NCBI RefSeq assembly: GCF_042956465.1
Contig: NZ_JBIBGL010000001.1
Span: forward strand, 496,001 to 560,000
Length of the DNA: 64,000 nucleotides
Direction of reading: 5' to 3'
Origin: Embleya sp042956465
GTDB lineage: Bacteria; Actinomycetota; Actinomycetes; Streptomycetales; Streptomycetaceae
Shown: positions 51,438-60,017 of the stretch, piece by piece
Layout: every line of letters starts with the position of its first letter
Numbering within the stretch: position 1 is the first letter of the stretch
The notes under the pieces: model-generated
What the model saw: only the letters and a program-made list of their open reading frames with translations
Told to the model about the DNA's origin: nothing
Database searches by the model: none
Program-made: the position numbers and the translations under genes

Positions 51438-52259
51438 ATGCTCGATCCCGAACCCCTCGCCGGTCAGGTCGCGGTCGTCACCGGAGGCGGCGCGGGCATC
51501 GGCGGCGGGGTCTCCCGGCTGCTGGCCCGCGCGGGCGCGCTGGTACTGCTGAACGACATCGACGCGGACTGGGCCGAGCAGGCCCGGGTGGACATCGAGG
51601 CGGCCGGCGGGCGGGTGGAGGTGGTGCTCGGCGACATCCGCGAGTCGGCCACCGTGGCCGGGCTGCGCGACGCCGCGCTCGCGGCGGGCGGCGCGGACGT
51701 ACTCGTGAACAACGTCGGCGACTATCGGCCCTCGACCACCTTCCTGCGCAGCACGGAGGAGGAGTGGCAGGCGCTGCACGCGATCAACTTCGAGCATGTG
51801 TTGCGTGTCACGCACGCGGTGTTGCCGCAGATGGTCGAGCGCGGCTCCGGCAGCATCGTGAACGTGTCCACCGTCGAGGCGCTGCGTGGCATCCCGGGCT
51901 GCCCCGTCTACTCCGCCTACAATGCGGCGATCATCGCGTTCACCAGGAGTCTCGCGGTGGACGTGGCGCGCAAGGGGGTCCGGGTCAACGCGATCGCACC
52001 GGACATGGCGAACACGCCGCAGACGACATACGAGGCCAAATTGCGTGATCGTGACCCCGCGCTGATCGGTTCGTGGGTGCCGATGGCGCGATTCGGCGAA
52101 CCCGAGGACTACGCGAAGGTTGTGCTCTTCCTGGCGAGTGCCGCATCGTCATATGTGACGGGCCAATTGATTCCGGTGGACGGCGGTACGACCGCCGCGA
52201 GCGGTTGGTACGGCAAGGCGGACGGTCGCGGTTGGACCAACCTGCCGGATGGTGCGTGA
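51438..52259 (+). CDS. SDR family oxidoreductase lacking the catalytic Lys
   Basis: A 273-residue SDR. The nucleotide-binding TGGGAGIG, NNVGDY and catalytic Ser144 (NVSTVEA) are present, with Tyr158 in VYSAYNAAI. In classical SDRs the Tyr is followed at +4 by Lys; here that position is Asn162 (codon AAT), and no nearby Lys replaces it. The enzyme may use another base or bind without catalysis. The C-terminal loop VTGQLIPVDGGTTAAS is standard for SDRs with bound cofactor. ATG 51438 has GAGGAGG upstream. Confidence 0.88.
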   Translation: MLDPEPLAGQVAVVTGGGAGIGGGVSRLLARAGALVLLNDIDADWAEQARVDIEAAGGRVEVVLGDIRESATVAGLRDAALAAGGADVLVNNVGDYRPSTTFLRSTEEEWQALHAINFEHVLRVTHAVLPQMVERGSGSIVNVSTVEALRGIPGCPVYSAYNAAIIAFTRSLAVDVARKGVRVNAIAPDMANTPQTTYEAKLRDRDPALIGSWVPMARFGEPEDYAKVVLFLASAASSYVTGQLIPVDGGTTAASGWYGKADGRGWTNLPDGA

Positions 52260-52475
52260 GCGGCATTTCGTAGGGTGTCCGGTTGTTGTTGGAGTCGGGA
52301 ACCGGGCAGGTGTCCCGAACGTCGGGACAGCAATAGGGGAACGATGTGTGGCCGGCCGAGTCGGTCGCGCCGATCGGATCGGGACGGCGTGAACGACACC
52401 AGTACGACCACGAGCACGACCATGAGAACGATCACGTGTACGACCGGCCAACGCGTCACCGGGGGGACGACGGAC

Positions 52476-53132
52476 ATGGCACGTACGACGATGAGGGCCT
52501 ACCTCAATCTGGCCATCCTGGTCGCCGGGCTCGAACTCCTCGCCGTCGGCATCTGGTTCGTCCTGGAGGGCATCCGGGTGAACCAGTCCGACAACTTGAT
52601 GGTCGTCTACATCTGCGCCGCGGCGGCGCTGGCCTCGGCGATCTGGCTGGTCGGATACCGGCCGCGGGTCGACGAGTGGACCGAACACTGCGACGACACC
52701 GCGCTGCGGGACGCGAAGGCGCGGCTGGACCGGATGGACCCGGCCCGGCTGGCCGAGCACCTGGCGGACCTGTGCGAGCGGGACGGGCTGGCCGAGGTGG
52801 AGACGGTGCGGGTCGTCGAGGACGCGTACGCCGTGGACATCCACGCCCGGCGTGGCGACGGGACGCCGGCGGTGCTGCGGTGTCGCAGCGCGGAGGGGCC
52901 CGGGCCGGTGGCGGGCGGCGTGGTCGAGGACTTCGTGAGCGCGGTCGCCGTTGCCACGGATGCGGACGCGGACGCGGGTCGGTCGGGGGCGTTGTTGCTC
53001 GCGACGACGGCCGGGTGCTTTTCGGCCAAGGCGGCGGCGCTTGCGGCTTCCGCCGGGGTGGTGTTGTTGGACCGGTCGGCGCTCGCGCACTGGGAGTGCG
53101 ACAAGGAGGTGCCGGCGCCCCTGGCCGCGTAG
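52476..53132 (+). CDS. Membrane protein with a restriction-endonuclease-like (Mrr-type) C-terminal domain
   Basis: A 218-residue protein. Two membrane segments are near the N-terminus (YLNLAILVAGLELLAVGIWFVL and MVVYICAAAALASAIWLVGY). The C-terminal part (VVEDAYAVDIHARRGDGTPAVLRCRS, GALLLATTAGCFSAKAAALAASAGVVLLDRSALAHW) resembles the Mrr/PD-(D/E)XK fold, but the catalytic pattern is poorly conserved (LRCRS in place of xQCK). ATG 52476 has GGGGGA upstream; ATG 52344 is an alternative with AGGGGAAC but adds a Thr-rich stretch. Function unknown. Confidence 0.65.
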   Translation: MARTTMRAYLNLAILVAGLELLAVGIWFVLEGIRVNQSDNLMVVYICAAAALASAIWLVGYRPRVDEWTEHCDDTALRDAKARLDRMDPARLAEHLADLCERDGLAEVETVRVVEDAYAVDIHARRGDGTPAVLRCRSAEGPGPVAGGVVEDFVSAVAVATDADADAGRSGALLLATTAGCFSAKAAALAASAGVVLLDRSALAHWECDKEVPAPLAA

Positions 53133-53182
53133 CGGGCTTGGCCTCATGCGCCGGCCGGGTTGGGTGGCTTTGGTTTGTGGGG

Positions 53183-53398
53183 TCAGTTGCAGCAGCCGCC
53201 GCCGCAGCAGCCCCCGCCTCCGCCGGCGGTGGAGGGGCGGGGGGTGGTGGCGGCGCCGGTTACCGCGACTGTGGAGAGCAGCTTTGTGGTGTCGGCGTGG
53301 CCCTGGGGGCAGGTGGCCGGGTCGTTTGCCGCGGACATCGGGCGGTTGAGTTCGAAGGTGAGTCCGCAGGCGCGGCAGCGGTAGTCGTAGCGAGGCAT
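53183..53398 (-). CDS. FmdB-family zinc-ribbon protein
   Basis: A 71-residue small zinc-ribbon: MPRYDYRCRACGLTFELNRPM, with CxxC, and then PATCPQGHADTTKLLS. The C-terminus is a Gly/Cys tail (GGGGCCGGGCCN). FmdB proteins are small regulators or chaperone-like factors of unknown precise role; the ribbon is characteristic. It ends 50 bases from the convergent Mrr-type gene. Confidence 0.9.
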   Translation of the reverse strand: MPRYDYRCRACGLTFELNRPMSAANDPATCPQGHADTTKLLSTVAVTGAATTPRPSTAGGGGGCCGGGCCN

Positions 53399-53419
53399 GG
53401 TGCTCAGGTTAGTCGGACG

Positions 53420-53740
53420 TCACGGCTTCGGGCCGGTGCTCTGCACGACCTCGAAGGACCACAGGGCCGAGTCGGTGGACGCCGGCTTCGGCCGCTCGGC
53501 GCCGTCGCCCTGTGCGTGGGCGGCCCTCATGTTTCCGTCCATCCACGCCTGGAAGTCGGCCTCGCTGCGCCAGCGGGTGTACACGAGGTACTGATCGGTC
53601 CCTGCCACCGGGCGCAGCAGCTCGAACCACTCGAAGCCGTCCTGCGAGTCCACCATCCCGCCGCGCGACGCGAATCGCTGCTCCAGGGTCTCCCGCATCT
53701 CGGCGGGCACGGTCAGCGCGTTGATCTTCACCACAGACAT
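53420..53740 (-). CDS. Antibiotic biosynthesis monooxygenase (ABM)-type protein
   Basis: A 106-residue ABM ferredoxin-like protein: VVKINALTVPAEMRETLEQRFASRGGMVDSQDGFEWFELLRPVAGTDQYLVYTRWRSEADFQAWMDG. Such proteins are heme-degrading (HmoA-like) or polyketide oxygenases; the short single-domain form with W..... and AAHAQG favours heme monooxygenase. ATG 53740. It lies 22 bases upstream of the FmdB gene on the same strand. Confidence 0.85.
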   Translation of the reverse strand: MSVVKINALTVPAEMRETLEQRFASRGGMVDSQDGFEWFELLRPVAGTDQYLVYTRWRSEADFQAWMDGNMRAAHAQGDGAERPKPASTDSALWSFEVVQSTGPKP

Positions 53741-53829
53741 GGGACCAGTGTGCCCGACGGTCCGGGCGGGGCATCTGGACGGCCCCCGGGCGCGGGGTGG
53801 GCAGCGCTCGGGGGCCGTCGTTCGGGGGG

Positions 53830-56172
53830 TCAGGGGCGGAGGGGGCCCTCGCAGGAGTAGGTGGAGGTGGCGGCGCGGCCGTTGGACCAGGGCACGGGCG
53901 GGGCGAAGTGGCAGTTCATGTCGGCGAGGTTGTCGAGCGCCGCGCCGGCGCGGGTGAGGATGAAGTAGTCGACCGTGGCCGCCATGTCGGTGTGCATCCG
54001 GCCGGGGTCGGTCGAGCCGATGTTCGCGGTGATCGAGCCCTTGCAGGTGAAGCGCGGCAGCGCTTCGCGGGTCGCGGTGCACGACGTCGGGTCGTTGGCG
54101 GTGGCCCGGCGGAAGACCTGGCGCACGTAGTCCGGTCCGGTCGCCGAGAGCTGCCCGGTCGGGGTGTAGGTCGCCACCGGCACGATCAGGTTGTTCACGT
54201 CGGCGATCTGCCGGTCGAGATAGGCGTCGAACTCCGCCTGGAAGGTCGGCCCGCTCACCCGGTTCAGGAAGGCGTCGTAGCCGGCCACGTCATTGGTGCG
54301 CAGATGCGTGTACATCTCGGCGAGCAGGTCCGGGTGGTCCCGGCCGAGCATCGAGAAGAACGATCCGGCGTAGGCGTAGTAGCGGAAGAAGTAGCCGTCG
54401 TCGTCGTACTTGAAGTGCAGCGTCTCGCGGACCGACGGGCGGCTGCCGTACTTCTGCACGTCCGAGATCACCTTGGTGACCAGCGACTTGCGCAGCTTCA
54501 CCCCCTGATCGCGGGTGGCGCCCGCCAGGTACTCGGCCATGCCCTCGTCGAAGGCCGTCGTCCGGTTCTCCGCGTACCACGGTCCCTGGCCGAACGAACC
54601 GGGCACCGCATAGCGGCCGTTGAGGTAGTGGGTGTACTCGTGCCGGAACAACTCCTCCAATCGGAGCAGGGAATCGCGCGGCACGACGCGCTGGTACGTG
54701 TAGAAGGTCGCGCCCTCCTCGATGTACAACCCGCCGTTGTTGGTCGCGTAGCCGTACAGGAACGGCTGGTAGGTGTGGTAGTCGGCCATGCTCGCGTAGA
54801 GCCGGACGGTCAGCTTGTGGTTCGGGTCGCCCGCGAGCGGCTGATCGACCCCCACCGTGCGGAAGAACTGCTCCTTGACCTGCTTGGACGCGTAGTACAA
54901 CTGCTCGACGGTGGCGCGGTCGAGGGACGTGTGCACCTCGATGTCGCCCTGGTCGAAGGTGTATGTGTCGGGGAAGACCGTGGCCTCGACGTCGGCCCGA
55001 CACACCCCCGCCGCGTGACATCGACCGTAGGTCTCCAGCCAGTGGGCGACCTCGCTCCACGGCACCGAGAAGCGGCCGTACCAGCCCTCGGTGGCGGTGA
55101 GCATGGTGCCGAGTCCGGTCACCGTCTCGGCGGTCAGGCTCGGGATCCGGCCCAGCCGGCCGTACTCGTACACGCCGTTGCGCAACAGCCCGGAGGTGCT
55201 CGGCGTGTTCAGGTGTCGGTAGCCGACGAACGCCTCGAGCCCGGCGCGGTAGGCGGGATCGGCCTGTACGGCGGCGATGAAGCCCGCGTCGCCGTTGTAG
55301 ATGCCGTGATAGGCCAGGGTCTGCGCGGAGAGCACCGCCTCCCGTCGGGCCGCGTTCTGCCACGCCGTAGTGCTGCCGTCCAGGTCACGGAACATCCGTG
55401 TCAGCAGAGGAAGTTGGTGTTGGCGCACGCCGTCGACGTCGACGCTGATCAGCACTTCGCGCAGCAGCGCGCCCGAGGTGGGGGTGAGGTCGAACGCGTG
55501 CGGCCCGGTGCGGAACGCGTCGGCGGCGGCGCTGATCGCGGCCACCGTGGCCGGTCCGCGCAGGTCGATCGCCGGGTTGTCCCAGTCGAGGTAGAGCGCG
55601 GCATGCGTGAAGTACCAGAGTTCGTACATGTGCGACGCGTTGGTGCCGTCGTAGCCGGGGGCCAGGGCGGTGATCCGGGCCAGCACCGCCTGGAGGTGAG
55701 CCGGCGTCAGCACCCGGCCCAGCTCGGGGGTGTAGGTCCACAGGAAGCCGCGCAGGCAGTCGGGCCCGACGTCGGCACGGGTGAGGAAGTCGGCCAGCGC
55801 CTGCGGCGACAGCGCGGAGAACTCGGCAAGGGTGCAGCCGGGCACCGGGGCGGCCGCGGCCCGCGGTTGCGCGGGAAGCCCGAGTGGGAGGTCGGACGGG
55901 GACGGACCCCGCCCGGGTGCCTTCGCGTTGCTCCCGTCGACCGGACCCGGACCGCGGTCGGGGTCGGGCGAGAGCGGCGAGCCGATCCGGTCGACCTCGT
56001 CGCCCGGATCGGCCGCCGTCGCCGTGTTCGCTTGCCCGACCTGCGAGTTCGTACTCGGGACCGGGCCGGCCGAGGCCGGCGGAGCCACTGCGATCGGCAG
56101 TACTCCAACGGCCAGTGCCAAGAGGGGAACGCTTGTGGCAAACCACTTCCTACGGCGTACGTGAGCACTCAT
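53830..56172 (-). CDS. Secreted collagenase (peptidase M9)
   Basis: A 780-residue secreted protein with a signal peptide (RRRKWFATSVPLLALAVGVLPIAVAPPASA). The M9 activator and peptidase domains occupy most of it. The zinc site is HEYTH at 511-515 and the third ligand Glu543 (FDEGMAEYLAG), the same spacing as in clostridial collagenases. No PKD or collagen-binding domains follow; the last ~120 residues are instead a short beta-rich region with paired cysteines (SCTATREALPRFTCKGS, DMNCHFAP). ATG 56172 has GAAGGG upstream. It probably degrades extracellular protein. Confidence 0.93.
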   Translation of the reverse strand: MSAHVRRRKWFATSVPLLALAVGVLPIAVAPPASAGPVPSTNSQVGQANTATAADPGDEVDRIGSPLSPDPDRGPGPVDGSNAKAPGRGPSPSDLPLGLPAQPRAAAAPVPGCTLAEFSALSPQALADFLTRADVGPDCLRGFLWTYTPELGRVLTPAHLQAVLARITALAPGYDGTNASHMYELWYFTHAALYLDWDNPAIDLRGPATVAAISAAADAFRTGPHAFDLTPTSGALLREVLISVDVDGVRQHQLPLLTRMFRDLDGSTTAWQNAARREAVLSAQTLAYHGIYNGDAGFIAAVQADPAYRAGLEAFVGYRHLNTPSTSGLLRNGVYEYGRLGRIPSLTAETVTGLGTMLTATEGWYGRFSVPWSEVAHWLETYGRCHAAGVCRADVEATVFPDTYTFDQGDIEVHTSLDRATVEQLYYASKQVKEQFFRTVGVDQPLAGDPNHKLTVRLYASMADYHTYQPFLYGYATNNGGLYIEEGATFYTYQRVVPRDSLLRLEELFRHEYTHYLNGRYAVPGSFGQGPWYAENRTTAFDEGMAEYLAGATRDQGVKLRKSLVTKVISDVQKYGSRPSVRETLHFKYDDDGYFFRYYAYAGSFFSMLGRDHPDLLAEMYTHLRTNDVAGYDAFLNRVSGPTFQAEFDAYLDRQIADVNNLIVPVATYTPTGQLSATGPDYVRQVFRRATANDPTSCTATREALPRFTCKGSITANIGSTDPGRMHTDMAATVDYFILTRAGAALDNLADMNCHFAPPVPWSNGRAATSTYSCEGPLRP

Positions 56173-56546
56173 GTACGGCCCTTCGGGCACGGGTGGACCA
56201 CGATCGGCGGTCCACGGTGAGAACACGACGCCGAGTACAATTGCACATGTCACACGTGACATCCAGATGGATTCGCGCCGAATCGGCGACCAACTCCCGC
56301 GCCGGTCGGGGGCATTGCCGGAAAGCCTCGGCGAAGCCGCGGACCCCGTGAGCGACGGCCGGCAGACGACGGGCACGCGGCTCGTGGCGAAGGCCGCGGA
56401 CGGGCATCTCCCGCCGGCGAACCCGTGACCATCGCCGCCCGAGCGACTAGCGTCGGCCGCAGGCGCCCCGAGCCGCGGCACGGCCCGGGCGGGTGCCGCC
56501 GATGGTCCGTCATGCCCAGCGCACGGCAAGGGAAGCGGAGGCTCGC
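56173..56546. promoter_or_regulatory. Divergent region between collagenase and aldehyde dehydrogenase genes
   Basis: 374 bases without a gene. A 16-base perfect palindrome ATGTCACACGTGACAT is at 56247-56262, 75 bases upstream of the collagenase start. It is a likely operator for a dimeric regulator, but which one is unknown. No promoter hexamers called. Confidence 0.55.
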
Positions 56547-58064
56547 GTGGTCTACAGTCAGCCCGGCCAACCGGACAGCATCGTCAACTTCGAACCCCGG
56601 TACGACAACTACATCGGGGGCAAGTGGGTACCGCCCGTGCAGGGCCGGTACTTCGAGGACATCACCCCCGTGACCGGACAGCCGTTCTGTGAGGTGGCCC
56701 GCTCCACCGCCGAGGATGTCGAACTCGCACTGGACGCCGCACACGCCGCGGCCGACGCATGGGGACGGACCAGCGTCACCGAGCGATCGCTGATCCTGCT
56801 GCGGATCGCCGATCGCATCGAGCAGAACCTCGAACGCCTCGCGGTCACCGAGACGTGGGAGAACGGCAAGCCGGTCCGCGAGACCCTGGCCGCCGATCTG
56901 CCGCTCGCCGTGGACCACTTCCGCTACTTCGCCGGCGTGATCCGGGCCCAGGAAGGCTCCATCTCGCAGCTCGACGAGGACACCGTCGCCTACCACTTCC
57001 ACGAGCCGCTCGGCGTGGTCGCGCAGATCATTCCGTGGAACTTCCCGCTGCTGATGGCCACGTGGAAGCTCGCGCCGGCGCTCGCGGCCGGGAACTGCGT
57101 CGTGCTCAAGCCCGCCGAGCAGACGCCGGTGAGCATCCTGGTGCTGATCGAACTGATCGCCGACCTGCTTCCGCCCGGCGTGGTCAACGTGGTCAACGGC
57201 TTCGGCTTCGAGGCCGGCAAGCCGCTCGCGAGCAGCAGCCGGGTGGCCAAGGTCGCCTTCACCGGCGAGACCACCACCGGTCGGCTGATCCTCCAGTACG
57301 CGTCGGCGAACATCATCCCGGTGACCGTCGAACTCGGCGGCAAGAGCCCGAACATCTTCTTCGCCGACGTGGCCGACGAGGACGACGACTTCTTCGACAA
57401 GGCGGTCGAGGGCTTCGTGATGTTCGCCCTCAACCAGGGTGAGGTCTGTACGTGTCCGTCCCGGGCACTGATTCACGAGTCGATCCACGACCGCTTCATG
57501 GAGCGCGCGTTGGCGCGCACCCGGGCGATCGTGCAGGGCAACCCGCTCGATCCGGCGACCATGGTCGGCGCGCAGGCCTCCAACGACCAGTTGGAGAAGA
57601 TCCTGTCCTACCTGGACATCGGCCGGCAGGAGGGCGCCGAGGTCCTGATCGGCGGCGCGCGCAAGGTGGTCGAGGGCTTCGAGGACGGTTACTACGTCGA
57701 GCCGACCATCTTCAAGGGCACCAACGACATGCGGATCTTCCAGGAGGAGATCTTCGGCCCGGTGGTCTCGGTGACCACCTTCCGCGACGACGCCGAGGCG
57801 CTGCGGATCGCCAACGACACGCTGTACGGCCTGGGCGCGGGCGTGTGGACCCGGGATGCGACGCGGGCGTACCGGTTCGGCCGGGAGATCAAGGCCGGCC
57901 GGGTGTGGACCAACTGCTACCACGCCTATCCCGCGCACGCGGCCTTCGGCGGCTACAAGGCCTCCGGCATGGGCCGGGAGAACCACCGGATGATGCTCGG
58001 CCACTACCAGAACACCAAGAACATGCTGGTCAGTTACTCGGCGAAGAAGCTCGGATTCTTCTGA
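56547..58064 (+). CDS. NAD-dependent aldehyde dehydrogenase
   Basis: A 505-residue aldehyde dehydrogenase, similar to the AldB/ExaC type. Motifs: IPWNFPLLMATWKLAPALAAGN (NAD binding), TVELGGKSPNI with the general-base Glu, and NQGEVCTCPSRALI with the catalytic Cys. The GTG start at 56547 has GGAGG 6 bases upstream. Its stop overlaps the DUF779 gene start by one base (TGATG), a common partner of this enzyme group. It oxidises an aldehyde to the acid in the cytoplasm. Confidence 0.95.
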   Translation: MVYSQPGQPDSIVNFEPRYDNYIGGKWVPPVQGRYFEDITPVTGQPFCEVARSTAEDVELALDAAHAAADAWGRTSVTERSLILLRIADRIEQNLERLAVTETWENGKPVRETLAADLPLAVDHFRYFAGVIRAQEGSISQLDEDTVAYHFHEPLGVVAQIIPWNFPLLMATWKLAPALAAGNCVVLKPAEQTPVSILVLIELIADLLPPGVVNVVNGFGFEAGKPLASSSRVAKVAFTGETTTGRLILQYASANIIPVTVELGGKSPNIFFADVADEDDDFFDKAVEGFVMFALNQGEVCTCPSRALIHESIHDRFMERALARTRAIVQGNPLDPATMVGAQASNDQLEKILSYLDIGRQEGAEVLIGGARKVVEGFEDGYYVEPTIFKGTNDMRIFQEEIFGPVVSVTTFRDDAEALRIANDTLYGLGAGVWTRDATRAYRFGREIKAGRVWTNCYHAYPAHAAFGGYKASGMGRENHRMMLGHYQNTKNMLVSYSAKKLGFF

Positions 58065-58501
58065 TGGACGAGCCGGCCCCAACGCCGGGCGGACCTGCCG
58101 GGCCGGGCACCCCGGTCGAGGTCGAGAAGGTCGCGATCACCGCGGCCGCCGCCGACCTCGTGGCCGAACTCGCGGCCGAGCACGGGCTGTTGCTGTTCCA
58201 CCAGTCGGGTGGTTGTTGCGACGGGTCGTCACCGATGTGCTACCCGCGCGGAGAGTTCCTGGTCGGCGACGCGGACGTGTTGCTCGGCTGGGTCGCGGAC
58301 CAGCCGTTCTACATGTCCGCCGCGCAGTACGAGTACTGGCGGCACACCCACCTGACCGTGGACGTGGTGCCCGGCCGCGGCGGCGGGTTCTCGGTCGAGG
58401 CGCCCACCGGCAAACGATTCCTGATCCGCTCCCGGGTGTTCACCGACGAGGAGGCACGCCGGCTGGAGACGCACGAGGTGCCGCCGGGCCGCCGGCACTG
58501 A
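58064..58501 (+). CDS. DUF779 domain protein, aldehyde dehydrogenase partner
   Basis: A 145-residue protein of the DUF779 family: GLLLFHQSGGCCDGSSPMCYPRGEFLVGDADVLLG, QYEYWRHTHLTVDVVPGRGGGFSVEAPTGKRFLIRSR. The Cys-Cys and PMC cysteines and several His residues could bind metal. Function unknown, but members are almost always next to an aldehyde dehydrogenase gene. The ATG overlaps the stop of the upstream enzyme (TGATG). Confidence 0.92.
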   Translation: MDEPAPTPGGPAGPGTPVEVEKVAITAAAADLVAELAAEHGLLLFHQSGGCCDGSSPMCYPRGEFLVGDADVLLGWVADQPFYMSAAQYEYWRHTHLTVDVVPGRGGGFSVEAPTGKRFLIRSRVFTDEEARRLETHEVPPGRRH

Positions 58502-58526
58502 GCGGGCCGGGCACCGGAAGCCGAAA

Positions 58527-58570
58527 CGGGCGGGCGCCGGAGGGGTTCGAACCCGTCCGGCGCCCGCCCG
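58527..58570. terminator. Two-way terminator, 44-base near-perfect palindrome
   Basis: A 15-base perfect stem (CGGGCGGGCGCCGGA at 58527-58541 with its complement at 58556-58570) encloses GGGTTCGAACCC. It sits between the convergent DUF779 and repeat-protein genes. Confidence 0.8.
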
Positions 58571-58585
58571 CGGCCGGCCGGGTGC

Positions 58586-59902
58586 TCAGTCCTCGCGGCG
58601 GCTGTGCCGCATGCCCAGGATCAGCGTGGCGGCCAGCAACACCGCGATCACCGCGCTCACCGTGTCCCGCAGCGTGTGGTCCTCCGGGCCGTCGATCAGG
58701 TTGCTCTGGTTGGTCATGTCCGCGGTCGGCGTCGTCGCCGGGCCGGTGGCCGCGAGCAGGTTGGGCAGGTCCAGGCCGCCGAACGTGGTGACCGTGCGGT
58801 TCGTCGCCACGGCCGCCAGAATCAACGACGCGAGCCGCACCGGGTCGTTGCCCGCCATGGTCTTGGCGCCCGCGGCCAGCCAGTCGACCGCCGCGCCCGC
58901 CTCGGCCGGGTGTCCGGTCGCCGACAGCGCCTGGACCGCGGCCGCGGTGGCATCGAAGTCGGTCGGCCCGCCGAGATGGTTGCCACCGGCCTTCAGCTTG
59001 GCGATCAACCACGCCGCACCGCCCTGCGCAGCCGCCTGCCGGTTCGGCTCGGCGCCGGGGCAGACGATGGGCGTGACCGCGATGGAGGGCGCCGGGACGG
59101 CCGGTTGGGTGCCGTATCCGAGCGCGAGCACCGAGCGCGCGGTCAGCAGCGGGTCGACCGGCGCGCCCGGGCCGGCCGCGAACGCGCCCCGGTCCGGCTC
59201 CGGCACCGCGCAGCGCAACTGGGCCGCCGCGAGCGCGTCGGTCGGGGTACGGCCCTGCGGTGACCTGAGCAGTTCCGGCGAGCTGCCGGACGTGACGATC
59301 GCGCTGATCGCGGCCGCCGTCGCGGTCGGGTCGCCGATCGCGTTCGGGCCGGGTACGGCCGCGAACGAGCCGTCCGCGAGTTGCTTGGACCGGAGCCAGT
59401 CGACCCCGCGGGCGACCCGCGTGTCGTACGTACGCAGCGCCCGCAGCGCCTCGATCGCGGTCGCCGTGGCGACGGTGTCCTCACGGTCGGCGTCGCACGG
59501 CGTCGCGGGATCGGCGCGGTACGCGGTGAAGCCGCCGTCCGCGCACTGCTGCCCGAGCAGCCACTCGATCGCGGTCGGAGCCGGCGTGCTGTCGGTCGAG
59601 GCCAAGGCCAGGATCGCCAGCGACTGCCGGTACACCCCGTCCGCGCTCGGATCGCTCTTCCCGTACAGCGCGGGCGGCACCGGGGCGCTCTGCGCCTTTC
59701 CGCCGGCGGAGACGCGTGCGACCACCGACACGGGGACGGTCGTGCGCGGTGTCGCCGTGCCCACGGCCGCGCCGAGCACACCGCCGGGAGGCGGCGGCGT
59801 CGGTGCGGCGCCGGCCGCGCCCCCCGTCCAGACCGAGCACAACAGCGCCGTCGTGAGCACGGAGGCCGCCGCGGCGCGTCCGCGGCGTCGGGGGGAGGGC
59901 AT
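58586..59902 (-). CDS. Secreted protein with squalene-cyclase-type alpha/alpha repeats
   Basis: A 438-residue protein with an N-terminal signal (RAAAASVLTTALLCSVWTGGAAGA) and a C-terminal membrane segment followed by basic residues (TLRDTVSAVIAVLLAATLILGMRHSRRED). The middle is built from helical repeats with Q....GGF and W......DGSF-type motifs (IEWLLGQQCADGGF, VDWLRSKQLADGSF), resembling the prenyltransferase/squalene-oxidase repeat fold. It lacks the DXDD of cyclases. It is probably anchored to the cell surface by its C-terminus. Ligand unknown. Confidence 0.8.
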   Translation of the reverse strand: MPSPRRRGRAAAASVLTTALLCSVWTGGAAGAAPTPPPPGGVLGAAVGTATPRTTVPVSVVARVSAGGKAQSAPVPPALYGKSDPSADGVYRQSLAILALASTDSTPAPTAIEWLLGQQCADGGFTAYRADPATPCDADREDTVATATAIEALRALRTYDTRVARGVDWLRSKQLADGSFAAVPGPNAIGDPTATAAAISAIVTSGSSPELLRSPQGRTPTDALAAAQLRCAVPEPDRGAFAAGPGAPVDPLLTARSVLALGYGTQPAVPAPSIAVTPIVCPGAEPNRQAAAQGGAAWLIAKLKAGGNHLGGPTDFDATAAAVQALSATGHPAEAGAAVDWLAAGAKTMAGNDPVRLASLILAAVATNRTVTTFGGLDLPNLLAATGPATTPTADMTNQSNLIDGPEDHTLRDTVSAVIAVLLAATLILGMRHSRRED

Positions 59903-60017
59903 GCATGGCCTTTCGCTGAACGCTGTGCGGATCGGACCGCGCTGCACGGATCGGACTGTGGGGGCCACTGTCGAGAGTTCTCGTCACCCTACCCGGGTGC
60001 CCCCCGAGCCCCGAGCG

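Noticed and set aside
53797..56220. An 807-residue plus-strand frame opposite the collagenase gene
   Set aside because: Shadow frame; translation is Val/Arg/Gly-rich without domains, while the minus strand has a complete M9 protease with signal peptide and ribosome site.
58542..58555. GGTTCGAACC resembling a tRNA T-arm
   Set aside because: The surrounding sequence is a single long palindrome and cannot form a cloverleaf; it is better explained as a terminator.
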